Shown here: one piece after another, positions 10,381 to 19,975 of the stretch
Layout: the number at the start of each line of letters is the position of its first letter
Position numbering within the stretch: the stretch's first letter is position 1
Assembly: GCF_037041345.1 (NCBI RefSeq)
Contig: NZ_CP146287.1
Coordinates: 1,615,501-1,679,500 of the forward strand
DNA: 64,000 nt
Direction: 5' to 3'
Origin: Abiotrophia defectiva ATCC 49176
GTDB lineage: Bacteria > Bacillota > Bacilli > Lactobacillales > Aerococcaceae
The notes under the pieces: model-generated
What the model was told of the DNA's origin: nothing
The model's input: the letters and a program-made list of their open reading frames with translations, nothing else
Databases searched by the model: none
Translations under genes and position numbers: made by a program

Positions 10381-11613
10381 TTATGATTTAATTTTTAGAT
10401 AGCCGTCTTCTGACCGATAAGAAGCTAAGGCTTCCCAAACTGCTACTGGACAAGTCACAATGAAGAGGAAGATATAGCCAGTCTGTAACCACATGACCGC
10501 AACGTCACTGAGGCCATGGACCAAGACGGTGACAATCATGGCGGTCACTAGCCCAATCTCAGCTTGAACTTCTGGTTTGAACCAGAGGGCCACCCGTTCA
10601 CGGAAGTAGCCAACCGTCCCAATCAAGTAGATTGCCGTCCCATAGAGACCATAAGAAGAGAGGAACTCTAGGAAAATCTGATGGGCGTGAGGTTGTCCCT
10701 TACCACCATAGAGATAGAAGAAACTGAAGTAGGACATAGGTCCCCGCCCTGTTAAAGGATAATCGGTGAAGATGCCCCAGGCCGCCCGCCAAATCATTTC
10801 CCGCTCTTCTAAGCTATGAGAGAAGGAAGCCGAGGTAAAGCGCGCCAGGAGTTCTGGGAAGAAGAAGACCAAGCAGGCTCCGGCTAACCCAATCCCACCT
10901 AGCCATAAGACCAGGCGACGGTTAATGAAGAAGACAAAGGTGATAGACCCCACCACTAGGGCCGGCAAGGCCATGCGAGAGGCGGTCAGTAAGATGCCGA
11001 CCACATTCAAGACCATGCTGAGACCATACCAGACCTTGGCCTTCTTAGTGCCTGCCTTGACAAAGAGGTAGGCCCCCACCAAGAGGGCAAAAATACAGAA
11101 GAGCCCATAATAGTTGGCATTAAAGAGGGTTGACATGGCCCGGTGTTGGGGGTTAGGATCCCGCACAATATAGTCCAGGGGAAGACCATGACTAGCAATA
11201 AAGACTTGGTAGTGATAGATAGCATAGAGACTAGTTCCAATGCTACCTAAGCCAATGATATTGAGCATTTTTATCAGTAGGTCTGGTGTTACAAAACTAC
11301 GATAAATCCGAAAGAAGGTCCAAACCAGGATAAAGCCAATGGCTGCCCAGATGCCGTACTGGTTGCGGTTGGCAAAGGCTATGATAAAGCTAAAAATCGC
11401 GCCCGCACCGAACCAGCCTGTTCCTAGGGCAATCTTCCATAAACGTCGCCGGTACTTCCAGAAAATCAAGCCCACGGCTATTACCGCCGCTGGCACACTA
11501 ATATAAAAAGGAAAAAGAATTAAGATACTTACATAAGTCATAATGACTGCAGGCTGCGACATTAGATCGCGGAACGTTGGCCGTGTCGCCTGCTTGCTTT
11601 CAGTAGTTTCCAT
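10381..11613 (-). CDS. O-antigen ligase/Wzy polymerase-like membrane protein
   Basis: The 410-residue protein has roughly ten to twelve membrane segments. A large loop near residue 290 contains RGPMSYFSFF and then GQPHAHQIFLEFLSSYGLYGT. The HxHxxxLEFLxxYGLxG pattern is the signature of the Wzy_C/O-antigen ligase family, where the His is functionally important. In Gram-positives such proteins polymerise or transfer surface polysaccharide repeat units at the outer face of the membrane. There is no polysaccharide cluster next to it; the nearest is at 48.8-53 kb. GAGGAG precedes the ATG. Confidence 0.85.
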   Translation of the reverse strand: METTESKQATRPTFRDLMSQPAVIMTYVSILILFPFYISVPAAVIAVGLIFWKYRRRLWKIALGTGWFGAGAIFSFIIAFANRNQYGIWAAIGFILVWTFFRIYRSFVTPDLLIKMLNIIGLGSIGTSLYAIYHYQVFIASHGLPLDYIVRDPNPQHRAMSTLFNANYYGLFCIFALLVGAYLFVKAGTKKAKVWYGLSMVLNVVGILLTASRMALPALVVGSITFVFFINRRLVLWLGGIGLAGACLVFFFPELLARFTSASFSHSLEEREMIWRAAWGIFTDYPLTGRGPMSYFSFFYLYGGKGQPHAHQIFLEFLSSYGLYGTAIYLIGTVGYFRERVALWFKPEVQAEIGLVTAMIVTVLVHGLSDVAVMWLQTGYIFLFIVTCPVAVWEALASYRSEDGYLKIKS

Positions 11614-11840
11614 ATAAGCTACTCCTCGTTGATCAGGGTCAATTATTACCTTCTTATTTTACCCTATTTGGCCGGAAATTTCCAATCATGCCATAAGCAA
11701 AGTCTGTCTTTAGCATGGTCTCTTCTAGTTGCATCTGCCACCCTATCTATCAATCTATCTATTGATAGATAGGGTATGAGCCAGCAAATTTACGTGCTCT
11801 ATCAGACACAAGTTGTGTTTGGCTTTCCTGTGATAAAAGC
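11614..11840. repeat. Intergenic stretch with a 15-bp perfect inverted repeat (11740-11775)
   Basis: ACCCTATCTATCAAT at 11740-11754 and its exact complement at 11761-11775 enclose the 6-base loop CTATCT. The repeat has internal CTAT periodicity. No T run follows on either strand, so it is not an ordinary terminator. No open frame of note is present in the gap. Confidence 0.7.
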
Positions 11841-11891
11841 CAAAAGGCTAGATTCTGCCTCGCCCCCAAGGACGACAGGCAGGATCTAGCC
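11841..11891 (-). terminator. Terminator of thrS
   Basis: On the minus strand a 15-base arm (GGCTAGATCCTGCCT) pairs with its near-complement with one mismatch across a 15-base loop and is followed by TTTT. Confidence 0.8.
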
Positions 11892-11914
11892 CTTTTCTAT
11901 TTATTCAATACCTA

Positions 11915-13858
11915 TTAGTTAAGACGGCTCTTGTTAGCGACGTCCTCGCTTAAGAGGCGAACAAAGTCGTCATAGATGTAGCTTTCTGACTTGGCAGAAC
12001 CGTAGTGGCGGACGTTAACCGTGCCTTCAGATACTTCTTGGTCCCCAATAACAATTTGGTAAGGAATCTTCGCTGTTTGAGCGGAACGAATCTTATAACC
12101 CAACTTCTCATTACGCAAGTCCATATCCACACGGAAACCTTTGGCCTTCAAGTCTTCATAGATTTCTTGAACGCGGTCACTGTGAGCCTCTAGGCTAACT
12201 GGCAAGAGGGCCACTTGAACAGGTGCCAACCAAGTTGGGAAGGCTCCCTTGTACTCTTCAATTAAGTAAGCCACAAAACGTTCCATGGTCGACACAACCC
12301 CACGGTGGATGACCACTGGACGGTGGTTATCTTGACCATCTTCCCCAACATAAGTCAGGTCGAAGCGTTCTGGCAAGAGGAAGTCCAACTGAATAGTGGA
12401 CATGGTTTCTTCCAAGCCAATGGCAGTCTTGAACTGGATGTCCAATTTAGGACCGTAGAAGGCCGCTTCCCCGATGGCTTCGAAGTAGTCTAAGCCCAAC
12501 TCATCCATGGCTTCCTTAAGCATAGCTTGCGCCTTTTCCCACATCGCATCGTCGTCAAAGTATTTCTCTTTGTTTTCTGGGTCACGGTAGCTGAGACGGA
12601 AGCGGTAGTCTGTAATCCCAAAGTCATGGTAAACCGCCTTAATCAAGTCTAGCACGCGAATAAATTCTTCCTTGATTTGGTCAGGACGCACGAAGATATG
12701 AGCGTCGTTCAGGGTCATTTCACGAACCCGTTGCAGACCAGATAGGGCCCCTGATTTCTCATAACGGTGCATCATGCCTAATTCCGCAATCCGGATTGGC
12801 AATTCGCGGTAGGAATGGATGTCATTCTTATAAATCATCATGTGGTGTGGGCAGTTCATTGGCCGCAAGACTAGCATTTCGCCGTCGCCCATGTCCATTG
12901 GTGGGAACATGTCGTCCTTGTAGTGAGCCCAGTGGCCAGATGTTTGATAGAGGTCTACCTTAGCCATGATTGGGGTATAAACGTGGTCATAGCCCAAGCT
13001 GATTTCCTTGTCCATGATATAACGTTCGATCACACGACGGATGGTTGCCCCTTTTGGTAACCAGAATGGTAAACCAGATCCTACTTCCTTGGACACCATG
13101 AAGATACCCAGTTCTTTCCCTAATTTACGGTGGTCACGTTCCTTCGCTTCTTGGCGTAGACGCAAGAATTCATCTAGGTCAGCTTGCTTGAAGAAGGCCG
13201 TCCCGTAAACCCGTTGCATCATCTTGTTGCCAGAGTTCCCACGCCAGTAAGCCCCAGCCAAGCTTAGCAGCTTGAAGACCTTAATCTTGCCTGTTGATGG
13301 AACATGAATCCCACGGCAGAGGTCAGTAAAGTCTTCTTGTTGGTAGACAGTGATGACTTCATCTGCTGGTAGGTCTGTGATCAATTCGACCTTATAAGGG
13401 TCGTGCTTGAAGAGTTCCAAGGCTTCAGCGCGAGATACTTCCCGTCTTACAATCGGGTAGTTCTGGCTGATAATTTTCTTCATTTCCTTCTCAACTGCAG
13501 GTAGGTCGTCTTCAGTTAATTGAACTTCCTTGTCAGTATCGTAGTAGAAGCCTGATTCAATAGCAGGCCCCACCCCAAAATGAATACCAGGATAGAGGCG
13601 AGTTAAGGCGTGAGCCATCAAGTGTGCGGTTGAGTGGCGCATAATTTCTAAGGCTTCCGGGCTCTTGTCGGTGATGATTTCAATGGTCCCGTCAGCTTCC
13701 AAGGGCCGGTCGTGGTCAACTAATTGACCTTGGAATTTACCGGCTAAGGTTGCTTTGGCTAAAGAAGAGCCGATGCTAGCGGCCACTTGATCGACAGTGA
13801 CACCCTTGTCATAGTGACGGACACTGCCGTCTGGGAAAGTTAAGGCGATTTGAGACAT
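11915..13858 (-). CDS. thrS: Threonyl-tRNA synthetase
   Basis: The 647-residue protein has the full layout: TGS domain (residues 1-62), editing/second additional domain with [11 protein letters not shown] and the later [10 protein letters not shown] zinc-like motif (about 70-240), class II catalytic core with [11 protein letters not shown] (motif 2 region near 335), and the anticodon-binding domain at the end ([36 protein letters not shown]). It charges tRNA-Thr in the cytoplasm. The gene is monocistronic, behind a T-box leader. Confidence 0.98.
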   Translation of the reverse strand: MSQIALTFPDGSVRHYDKGVTVDQVAASIGSSLAKATLAGKFQGQLVDHDRPLEADGTIEIITDKSPEALEIMRHSTAHLMAHALTRLYPGIHFGVGPAIESGFYYDTDKEVQLTEDDLPAVEKEMKKIISQNYPIVRREVSRAEALELFKHDPYKVELITDLPADEVITVYQQEDFTDLCRGIHVPSTGKIKVFKLLSLAGAYWRGNSGNKMMQRVYGTAFFKQADLDEFLRLRQEAKERDHRKLGKELGIFMVSKEVGSGLPFWLPKGATIRRVIERYIMDKEISLGYDHVYTPIMAKVDLYQTSGHWAHYKDDMFPPMDMGDGEMLVLRPMNCPHHMMIYKNDIHSYRELPIRIAELGMMHRYEKSGALSGLQRVREMTLNDAHIFVRPDQIKEEFIRVLDLIKAVYHDFGITDYRFRLSYRDPENKEKYFDDDAMWEKAQAMLKEAMDELGLDYFEAIGEAAFYGPKLDIQFKTAIGLEETMSTIQLDFLLPERFDLTYVGEDGQDNHRPVVIHRGVVSTMERFVAYLIEEYKGAFPTWLAPVQVALLPVSLEAHSDRVQEIYEDLKAKGFRVDMDLRNEKLGYKIRSAQTAKIPYQIVIGDQEVSEGTVNVRHYGSAKSESYIYDDFVRLLSEDVANKSRLN

Positions 13859-13913
13859 AATAGTTCCTCCTCATTGGATAATAGTGCTTGGTCGACAGTC
13901 TTAATCATTGGAA

Positions 13914-14187
13914 ATAAAAAATCCCATTGACTCTGGTATTGCGACACAGAGTCAATGGGACGTTGATAACGTGGTTCCACCCAAATTTGCTTCTGCCACT
14001 GGCAAAAGCCTCTTGGTGCTGGTAACGGGAGCGACCGTCTTGACTTAACAGGCTAGTTAGTGCCCTTAGGCCAAGAATCAGTGAAGAGGTAAGCAACTAT
14101 AGCGCCAGGATGTTGCACCAACCCATCCCTCTCTTGTCAACGCGACTAGCCACTCATGGCTTCACTCTCGATTAAGATTCTAGATAT
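13914..14187 (-). promoter_or_regulatory. T-box riboswitch (threonine specific) of thrS
   Basis: The minus-strand leader contains the T-box core GGGTGGAACCACG at 13970-13982, which forms the antiterminator with the following bases. It is followed by a strong terminator at 13916-13960: 13-base arms beginning CCCATTGACTCTG and ending in six T. About 125 bases upstream of the T-box core lies stem I, with GAGAGG on one side and CCTCTTC on the other, and ACC (a Thr codon) just before the closing side as candidate specifier. Uncharged tRNA-Thr would stabilise the antiterminator and switch thrS on. Confidence 0.93.
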
Positions 14188-14216
14188 GTTATACCACTTT
14201 TGCTTGAAGAATTCAA
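14188..14216 (-). promoter_or_regulatory. Promoter of the thrS T-box leader
   Basis: TTGAAT, 17-base spacer, TATAAC on the minus strand, ending where the leader begins. Confidence 0.75.
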
Positions 14217-14219
14217 GCC

Positions 14220-15200
14220 CTAATCCTGTTCCGCCTGCCAATCTTGGGCATAGGTCTGGTAGAAGGCTACCTTAAGAGCGATAAAGCGACTCAGGTCATT
14301 CAAGAGTTGGAAGAGTCGGGCCCGATTCTCGAATTCCTGCCGGCTGACTGGCAAAGGTCGCTCCCGATAATAAGCTAGCAAGGCCTGGATATCGGCCATA
14401 AGATAGGTACCTGGATTGGCCGTTTCCAACTGGCTAGCCGTCAGATAAAAAATACCGGCCAAGACCTTGCTTTCTTCGCTCTCTAAGAAGCAGTCAGGTA
14501 AGGTGGTCATCATCTGCTCCAAAAGTTGGGCCTGAGCCTGACGCATTTCGACATAGTGGACATCATAATTGGTCTGTCTGAAGAGTCGGTTATCTCGCTC
14601 AGTCAAGACCGTGGTCAGGGCTGCTTCTAGTTCCTGATTAAGGGTCTCTATGGCAGCTAAGTCTGCGCCCCGTCTGGTTTGGGGCTGGCGCAAAGAATCA
14701 TGAATAGTCAAAAGCAACTGGCGTAACTGTTCTTCGATGCGCGCCCTGTGGGCCAGAATCAGGTCTTCTTTGGAAGGCATATAGCTATTAAAGGCTAGGG
14801 CCAGCCCTGCCCCAATGGCAAAGAGCCCCACTTGATTGAGCCAATAAGAGGCAGCTAACGACTGCCAAGCTAAGAGTTGGGTGACGAGGACCGTGCTAGC
14901 CACTAGACCCGACATGAGCTGGAGCCGATAGCTGAGGGGTACATAGATGATCAGGAAGAGGGCTAGACTAAGCATGTTGAAGCCCAGACCAGCAAAGAGC
15001 AACCAAGCCAGAGCCAAGGCCAATACCATGGACACTAGACGCTCTTGAGCCAACTTAAGTGTGGTCCGTCGCGTATCCGACAAGCTCAAAAGGGCAATGA
15101 CCCCCGCTGTCATCGGATTCAAGAGCCCCAGCGCCTGAGCGGTCAGCGCCGCCGCTAAGACAGCCAGAGTATATTTAGCAGTTCGTAATGGCAGGGACAT
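14220..15200 (-). CDS. Aromatic acid exporter/FUSC-type membrane protein
   Basis: The 326-residue protein begins with about five tightly packed hydrophobic segments (residues 5-150), containing the LNPMTAGVIALLSLSDTRRTTLKLAQERL turn typical of the ArAE/DUF939 group. A long cytoplasmic half rich in Gln, Glu and Leu follows and probably forms coiled helices. Relatives are annotated as aromatic acid exporters, but the substrate in Firmicutes is not established. I chose the ATG at 15200 because GGGAGGGGG lies before it. Confidence 0.82.
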   Translation of the reverse strand: MSLPLRTAKYTLAVLAAALTAQALGLLNPMTAGVIALLSLSDTRRTTLKLAQERLVSMVLALALAWLLFAGLGFNMLSLALFLIIYVPLSYRLQLMSGLVASTVLVTQLLAWQSLAASYWLNQVGLFAIGAGLALAFNSYMPSKEDLILAHRARIEEQLRQLLLTIHDSLRQPQTRRGADLAAIETLNQELEAALTTVLTERDNRLFRQTNYDVHYVEMRQAQAQLLEQMMTTLPDCFLESEESKVLAGIFYLTASQLETANPGTYLMADIQALLAYYRERPLPVSRQEFENRARLFQLLNDLSRFIALKVAFYQTYAQDWQAEQD

Positions 15201-15352
15201 GGCGCCCCCTCCCTTCACTTATCTTTTTCTTCTATTGTTATACCATCTGAGCCGAAAAATAACAATCCCCACTAGTATTTTAGCTATCTTCACAAAATAT
15301 TCGCAATTATTAGCTATACTATGAAGGTACACCCCGAAAAGGAGCCATATCC

Positions 15353-15652
15353 ATGCCTAACCCTCATCTTATCAAGGGATTTCGCCTAGCAGCCACTGTG
15401 CTGATTGACAATTACTGGATTCCCCGACAAGAAGTCGAGCGCTACTTGGCCCGTCGTCAATACTGGTCCCAAGCGCTTATGGCCTACATGAGCCAGGCCG
15501 GTTGGCAAGCCCAACTTGACTTTGAAGGGAGCCAAGACGGTTTAGCCGTCCTAGGTTTGGATGGGCAAGGCCAAATCCAGGCCCTCATTCACCTGGATCC
15601 AGCCAATCTGACTGCCTTGGAAGCCGGTATAGCCCCGGAAGAACTCTTCTAA
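15353..15652 (+). CDS. Small protein of unknown function (99 aa)
   Basis: AAAAGGAG precedes an ATG that opens a 99-residue frame with no membrane segment. The first half is basic (RLAATVLIDNYWIPRQEVERYLARRQYW) and the second half acidic, ending APEELF. I do not recognise a family. It lies between divergent and co-directional envelope genes and 99 bases before the D,D-carboxypeptidase gene. A TATACT box at 15315-15320 could serve as its -10 element. Confidence 0.65.
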   Translation: MPNPHLIKGFRLAATVLIDNYWIPRQEVERYLARRQYWSQALMAYMSQAGWQAQLDFEGSQDGLAVLGLDGQGQIQALIHLDPANLTALEAGIAPEELF

Positions 15653-15686
15653 TTGCCTATCTAATAGGAAATATGGGCTAAATTTA

Positions 15687-15716
15687 TTGGCATATGCTTC
15701 TTTTTTCTGATACAAT
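15687..15716 (+). promoter_or_regulatory. Promoter of the D,D-carboxypeptidase gene
   Basis: TTGGCA, 18-base spacer, TACAAT, about 35 bases before the start codon. Confidence 0.65.
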
Positions 15717-15751
15717 GACTATAGGTCCAAATAACAGGAGGATTAGACTCG

Positions 15752-16966
15752 ATGACCAAGTTACATACTAAGCTCGTTTTAGTCACTCTAGCGAGCACTA
15801 CCCTACTAGGTTTAGCTAGCCCTATTATGGCCCAAGAGCTAAAGAAAACCCCAGACTTAACTAAGGATTTTAGCCAAACTCAAGCCAGCCAAGCATCTAG
15901 CTTCACCATGCCGAGTGGCTACCCTGAAGAATTAAATAGCCTAACCGAAGATACCCGTTCTTATGTCGTGATTGACCAAGATACCCACAAGGTCTTGATG
16001 GAACGTGAAGGGAATAAGCCTTATCCAATTGCTTCTATGTCCAAAATTATGTCAGTTTACTTGACCTACAAAGCCATCGAGGAAGGCAAAATTAAACTAG
16101 ATGATAAGATTAAGACACCTGAATCCATTGTCCGTGATTTCACCGACAATGCGGAATTATCTAATGCTGGCCTAGTGACCGATGCAGAATACACCGTCCA
16201 AGACCTCTTATACGGGATTATGTTAGCATCTGGTAACGATGCGACTACCCTTTTGATGTCTCACATCTACGGTTCTGAACAAGAAGCTGTTGCTGCCATT
16301 CGTCGCCAACTAGATGAATGGGGCATTGAGAACTATGAGTTCTACACCACTTCTGGGGCGCCTAACAAGTACCTACCAGAAAGCTACTGGATTGAAGGGT
16401 CAACCAAGGACAGCCAGAACAAAATGTCTGCAGCTGATGTTGCCCTGATGGCCCAATACATCACTGAAAAATACCCACAAATCCTAGAACTGTCTTCTGC
16501 CCGTGAATACACCATGGCCAAAGACAGCGACCATCCAATTAAAATGGCCAACAACAACTTGCTCCTTGAAGGGGCTCAATATGGCCGTCCAGGCGTGACG
16601 GGTCTGAAATCAGGTTATACGGATGAAGCTGGCAAATGCTTCGTCACTACCACGACTGAAAATGGCCGTAAGATGATTGCCGTTGTTATGGGGGTTCAAG
16701 AACCTTACTCTTCTTATGAAGAAACCAAGATTCTCTTGGACGGCTTGAACAAGCACCCTGAACTCTATCAATTAGAAGGCTTGGCTACCAACCTCCTGCC
16801 AACTCAAGCAGAGAAGGAAGCTCAAGCAGCCAAAGCCGCTGCAGAAGAAGCTGCAAGCAAGGCTCAAGCAGCAGGCAGCAAGGAAGAAAACGTTGAGAAT
16901 CTCCCTAACCGCCGCAACAACCCATTTACTAACTTTATGCGTAGTATCTTTGGGATCTTTAACTAA
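15752..16966 (+). CDS. dacA: D-alanyl-D-alanine carboxypeptidase (class A PBP, peptidase S11)
   Basis: The 404-residue protein has a signal peptide (MTKLHTKLVLVTLASTTLLG to PIMAQ, cleavage near residue 27). The three active-site motifs of S11 peptidases are present: SMSK with Ser95 and Lys98, SGN with Ser160 and Asn162, and KSG at 286-288. It trims the terminal D-Ala from peptidoglycan stem peptides. After the catalytic domain there is an Ala/Glu-rich helical stretch (about 350-375) and a short hydrophobic end (FMRSIFGIFN) that could bind the membrane surface. The usual C-terminal beta domain of PBP5 appears to be replaced by this tail. AGGAGG precedes the ATG. Confidence 0.94.
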   Translation: MTKLHTKLVLVTLASTTLLGLASPIMAQELKKTPDLTKDFSQTQASQASSFTMPSGYPEELNSLTEDTRSYVVIDQDTHKVLMEREGNKPYPIASMSKIMSVYLTYKAIEEGKIKLDDKIKTPESIVRDFTDNAELSNAGLVTDAEYTVQDLLYGIMLASGNDATTLLMSHIYGSEQEAVAAIRRQLDEWGIENYEFYTTSGAPNKYLPESYWIEGSTKDSQNKMSAADVALMAQYITEKYPQILELSSAREYTMAKDSDHPIKMANNNLLLEGAQYGRPGVTGLKSGYTDEAGKCFVTTTTENGRKMIAVVMGVQEPYSSYEETKILLDGLNKHPELYQLEGLATNLLPTQAEKEAQAAKAAAEEAASKAQAAGSKEENVENLPNRRNNPFTNFMRSIFGIFN

Positions 16967-16973
16967 GACTTAT

Positions 16974-17004
16974 ACCGGCTGAGACTAGTTCTCAGCCGGT
17001 TTTT
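16974..17004 (+). terminator. Terminator of dacA
   Basis: ACCGGCTGAG and CTCAGCCGGT arms around a 7-base loop, then five T. Confidence 0.9.
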
Positions 17005-17014
17005 CTAACTAAGA

Positions 17015-17054
17015 AAACTTCCCATTATATCATATATGATATAATGGGAAGTTT
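17015..17054. repeat. 40-bp perfect palindrome without a loop
   Basis: The twenty bases from 17015 to 17034 are the exact reverse complement of 17035 to 17054, centred on TATA|TATA-like sequence (CATA then TATG). Flanks are A-rich on the left and T-rich on the right. It lies between two conventional terminators of convergent genes. Confidence 0.9.
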
Positions 17055-17073
17055 GTTTTTACCTCAAGACCTA

Positions 17074-17105
17074 AAAAAACGAGACCTACCGGTCTCGTTT
17101 TTTGC
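17074..17105. terminator. Bidirectional terminator, mainly for the L,D-transpeptidase gene
   Basis: ACGAGACC and GGTCTCGT arms around TACC, with six A on the left and six T on the right. It lies 3 bases after the stop at 17108. Confidence 0.9.
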
Positions 17106-17107
17106 TA

Positions 17108-18487
17108 TTAATTAAAGACGATAACAGGTGTCCCGTATTCTACGTTCTCGTAGATGGTTGCAGCTGCGTCTAGTGGTGAGTTAACACAGCCCAATGAACC
17201 ACTATGGGTCCAGACTTCGCCACCAAATTGGCTTTGCCATGGGGCGTCATGAATCCCTTGGGCCTTATCGTCGAAACGCATCCAGTAGTTAACCGGTACA
17301 GAGTAGTCTACTCGATAGAACTGGTTGTAACCCTTGAGTCGGGTCCCAGCCAATTTTTCAATGATAGCCCCTGCCCCAGGAACCGTTTCAGCTGCTGGTT
17401 GACCTGTGACAACAGGTGCCTCTAAAATTTTCTTATGGTCCTTATAGAGGAACATGGTTTGGTTGGCGATATCGACTTCCACGTAGGTTGGGCCGATATC
17501 ATCCTTGGCGTTAGGCACGCCACCAGTCGAGTTAACGACAGGTTCACGCTTAACTGGTTGGTGTGCTAGCAGCTCTTGCTCAATCTTGTCGACTTCCTGG
17601 TCCACTTCAATACCCCAACCCATAATGCCTGGTGGAACTTCAACTGTCCCGCGCAAGGTAGACTTGAATTCACGCGTCTTATTATAAGTAGAGTATTTTT
17701 CATTCAATTCTTGAACGTAAGCCTTGATAAGCTCGCGATCGAAGCTGACTTGGTTATTCTCGTCAAAGTGCATCCAAGATTCAATGGTCTTGGTCGGAAT
17801 TTGAACATCATCGCCGGCAATCTGAAGAACGATTGGGTTCTCACTATACTGCTTGATTAAGCCAATCGCGGACTTCATGGTGTCGCTATCTGCTTGGATA
17901 GTTGCCTTAGCATAGGCTTGGCTGACATCCACACTTGTCTTTTCTTGTGTCGCAGCGACCAACATATCTTGGGCCAAGCTATCTGTATCAACCTGAGTCC
18001 CTGTCACATCTGACTTGACTTGATAGCCATCTGCTTCTGTATATTCGATGCTAGCATCTGTCGCCGCCTGACGTTGGCTGTTATCAATGCCTTTGGCTGC
18101 TAGGACTTGAGCTGCTTTGGTTTTATCTACATGGACCATGTTGGAGTCCACCTTAACATCTTGGTGGCTACCAAAACTCAATGGCCACATAACTGGATCT
18201 TGCTGATTGAAGAGTTGACCCACAGCCTTATCCAAGTCATAACTTGGTGATAATTCAGCCAAAGTTACTTGGGCAGTGGTCTTCCCATTCTCTTGCAAGT
18301 TAATTTGACGCTTGCCAAGTTCTTCAGCAATCTTCTCTTGGGCTTGGGCTTGAGTTAAGCCCATGAGCGGAATATCTCCAAAGTAGCTACCGAAGGTAAA
18401 GCGATCTAGGAAGAAGATCAAGCCCCCGATGTAGGCTACTGCTAATAAACCCAGAAGAATCATGCTGTATTTCAAAAAGCGTTTCAT
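17108..18487 (-). CDS. L,D-transpeptidase (YkuD) with N-terminal peptidoglycan-binding repeats
   Basis: The 459-residue protein has an N-terminal membrane anchor (residues about 5-27), then two repeats of a VanW-associated type peptidoglycan-binding module (GDIPLMGLTQAQAQEKI and the following 250 residues), and a C-terminal YkuD domain. The catalytic motif is HSGSLGCVNSP with nucleophile Cys434, and an upstream His in GIHDAPW. It forms 3-3 cross-links or attaches proteins to peptidoglycan, outside the membrane. I chose the ATG at 18487, with AGGGGA seven bases upstream; a TTG two codons earlier is in frame. Confidence 0.92.
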   Translation of the reverse strand: MKRFLKYSMILLGLLAVAYIGGLIFFLDRFTFGSYFGDIPLMGLTQAQAQEKIAEELGKRQINLQENGKTTAQVTLAELSPSYDLDKAVGQLFNQQDPVMWPLSFGSHQDVKVDSNMVHVDKTKAAQVLAAKGIDNSQRQAATDASIEYTEADGYQVKSDVTGTQVDTDSLAQDMLVAATQEKTSVDVSQAYAKATIQADSDTMKSAIGLIKQYSENPIVLQIAGDDVQIPTKTIESWMHFDENNQVSFDRELIKAYVQELNEKYSTYNKTREFKSTLRGTVEVPPGIMGWGIEVDQEVDKIEQELLAHQPVKREPVVNSTGGVPNAKDDIGPTYVEVDIANQTMFLYKDHKKILEAPVVTGQPAAETVPGAGAIIEKLAGTRLKGYNQFYRVDYSVPVNYWMRFDDKAQGIHDAPWQSQFGGEVWTHSGSLGCVNSPLDAAATIYENVEYGTPVIVFN

Positions 18488-18523
18488 TGGCAAATCCCCT
18501 ATCTAAAATTATCGTTACTCTCT

Positions 18524-18551
18524 ATTATACGGTTAGATGAAAGTTTGTAAA
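18524..18551 (-). promoter_or_regulatory. Promoter of the L,D-transpeptidase gene, inside the end of gatB
   Basis: TTTACA, 16-base spacer, TATAAT on the minus strand. The -35 box lies within the last codons of gatB. No terminator separates the two genes, so read-through from gatB is also possible. Confidence 0.7.
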
Positions 18552-19966
18552 GTCTTAATCAACAATTGGTTGACGACTTGTGGGTTGGCTTGCCCTTTAG
18601 ATACCTTCATAATTTGACCAACTAAGAAGCCAACAGCACGGTCTTTCCCGTTACGATAGTCTTCGACAGAGGCTTGGTTGGCCTCCAAGACTTGGTCAAT
18701 GATAGCTTGAATTTGCGCTGGGTCGCTAATTTGGGCCATGCCACGCTCTTGCACAATGACATCCGCCTCGCCACCCTCAGTCACCAGGATCTTGAAGAGT
18801 TGCTTAGCAATCTTAGAAGAAATGGTCCCTGATTCAATCAAGCGAATCATTTGCGCTAGGTTGTGTGGCGTCAATTGAGTCCCAGACAAGGTGGTCTTAG
18901 CACTGTTCAAGTAAGCCGATACTTCGCCCATGAGCCAGTTAGAGGCTTGTTTAGGATCTGCCCCTTCGGCTACGGTTGCCTGGAAGAAATCAGACATTTC
19001 CTTGGTCAAGGTTAAGACCATGGCGTCATAGGCAGGTAGTCCGAATTCCTTGATATAGCGTGCCCGACGGCTATCTGGCATTTCAGGAATGGTAGATTTT
19101 ACAGCTTCTACCCATTCAGGTGCAATGGTAATCCATGGTAGGTCTGGTTCAGGGAAGTAGCGGTAGTCAGCAGACCCTTCCTTAACCCGCATGAGCAAGG
19201 TCTTACCAGTCGTTTCATCGTAACGACGAGTTTCTTGCCCAATCTTACCACCTGCTAAGAGCACTTGAGCTTGACGCTTCTCTTCGTAAGCCAAGCCCTT
19301 CTTAACGAAGTTGAAGGAGTTGAGGTTCTTGAGCTCGGTCTTGGTCCCGAAGGCTTCCTGGCCATAAGGACGGAGGGAAATGTTGGCGTCACAACGCATA
19401 GACCCTTCTTCCATCTTAACGTCAGAAACTTCCGTATACATGATTTTCTCACGCAAAGCTTCCAGGTATGCATAGGCTTCTTCCGGCGAGCGAATATCCG
19501 CTTCAGAGACAATCTCAATCAGAGGAGTCCCTTGACGGTTAAGGTCGACATAAGAATAGCCATCACTAGCGTGGGTGTTCTTACCCGCATCTTCTTCCAA
19601 GTGCAGACGCTCGATGCGAATACGCTTGGTTTGGCCATCGACTTCAATGTCAATGTAACCATTTGACCCGATTGGCGTATCAAATTGAGAAATTTGGTAG
19701 GCCTTAGGGTTATCTGGGTAGAAGTAGTTCTTACGGTCGAACTTCATTTCAGGCGCGATTTGGCAGTTGAGCGCTAAAGCTGCCCGCATACCAAATTCAA
19801 TGGCCCGTTTGTTAACTACTGGCAAGACACCAGGGTAACCCCAGTCGATTTCGTTGGTGTTGGTGTTAGGTTCGGCCCCGAAATGTGCAGGCGATGGGCT
19901 GAACATCTTGGAATCAGTCTTCAATTCCACGTGGACTTCAAGTCCGATAATCGTTTCAAAATTCAT
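18533..19966 (-). CDS. gatB: Asp-tRNA(Asn)/Glu-tRNA(Gln) amidotransferase subunit B
   Basis: The 477-residue protein starts [23 protein letters not shown] and has the GatB hallmarks [39 protein letters not shown] and the C-terminal YqeY-like tail ([23 protein letters not shown]). It binds the misacylated tRNA and phosphorylates the acyl group before amidation. Together with GatA and GatC it makes Gln-tRNA(Gln), and Asn-tRNA(Asn) where needed. It is the last gene of the gatCAB run, 9 bases after gatA. Confidence 0.97.
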   Translation of the reverse strand: MNFETIIGLEVHVELKTDSKMFSPSPAHFGAEPNTNTNEIDWGYPGVLPVVNKRAIEFGMRAALALNCQIAPEMKFDRKNYFYPDNPKAYQISQFDTPIGSNGYIDIEVDGQTKRIRIERLHLEEDAGKNTHASDGYSYVDLNRQGTPLIEIVSEADIRSPEEAYAYLEALREKIMYTEVSDVKMEEGSMRCDANISLRPYGQEAFGTKTELKNLNSFNFVKKGLAYEEKRQAQVLLAGGKIGQETRRYDETTGKTLLMRVKEGSADYRYFPEPDLPWITIAPEWVEAVKSTIPEMPDSRRARYIKEFGLPAYDAMVLTLTKEMSDFFQATVAEGADPKQASNWLMGEVSAYLNSAKTTLSGTQLTPHNLAQMIRLIESGTISSKIAKQLFKILVTEGGEADVIVQERGMAQISDPAQIQAIIDQVLEANQASVEDYRNGKDRAVGFLVGQIMKVSKGQANPQVVNQLLIKTLQTFI

Positions 19967-19975
19967 AGCGGTCTC

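Noticed and set aside
13905-14096. A small open frame upstream of thrS
   Set aside because: It lies in the T-box leader and runs through the antiterminator and terminator.
17015-17054. Palindrome as an insertion-sequence end
   Set aside because: No transposase, target duplication or second copy is seen nearby.
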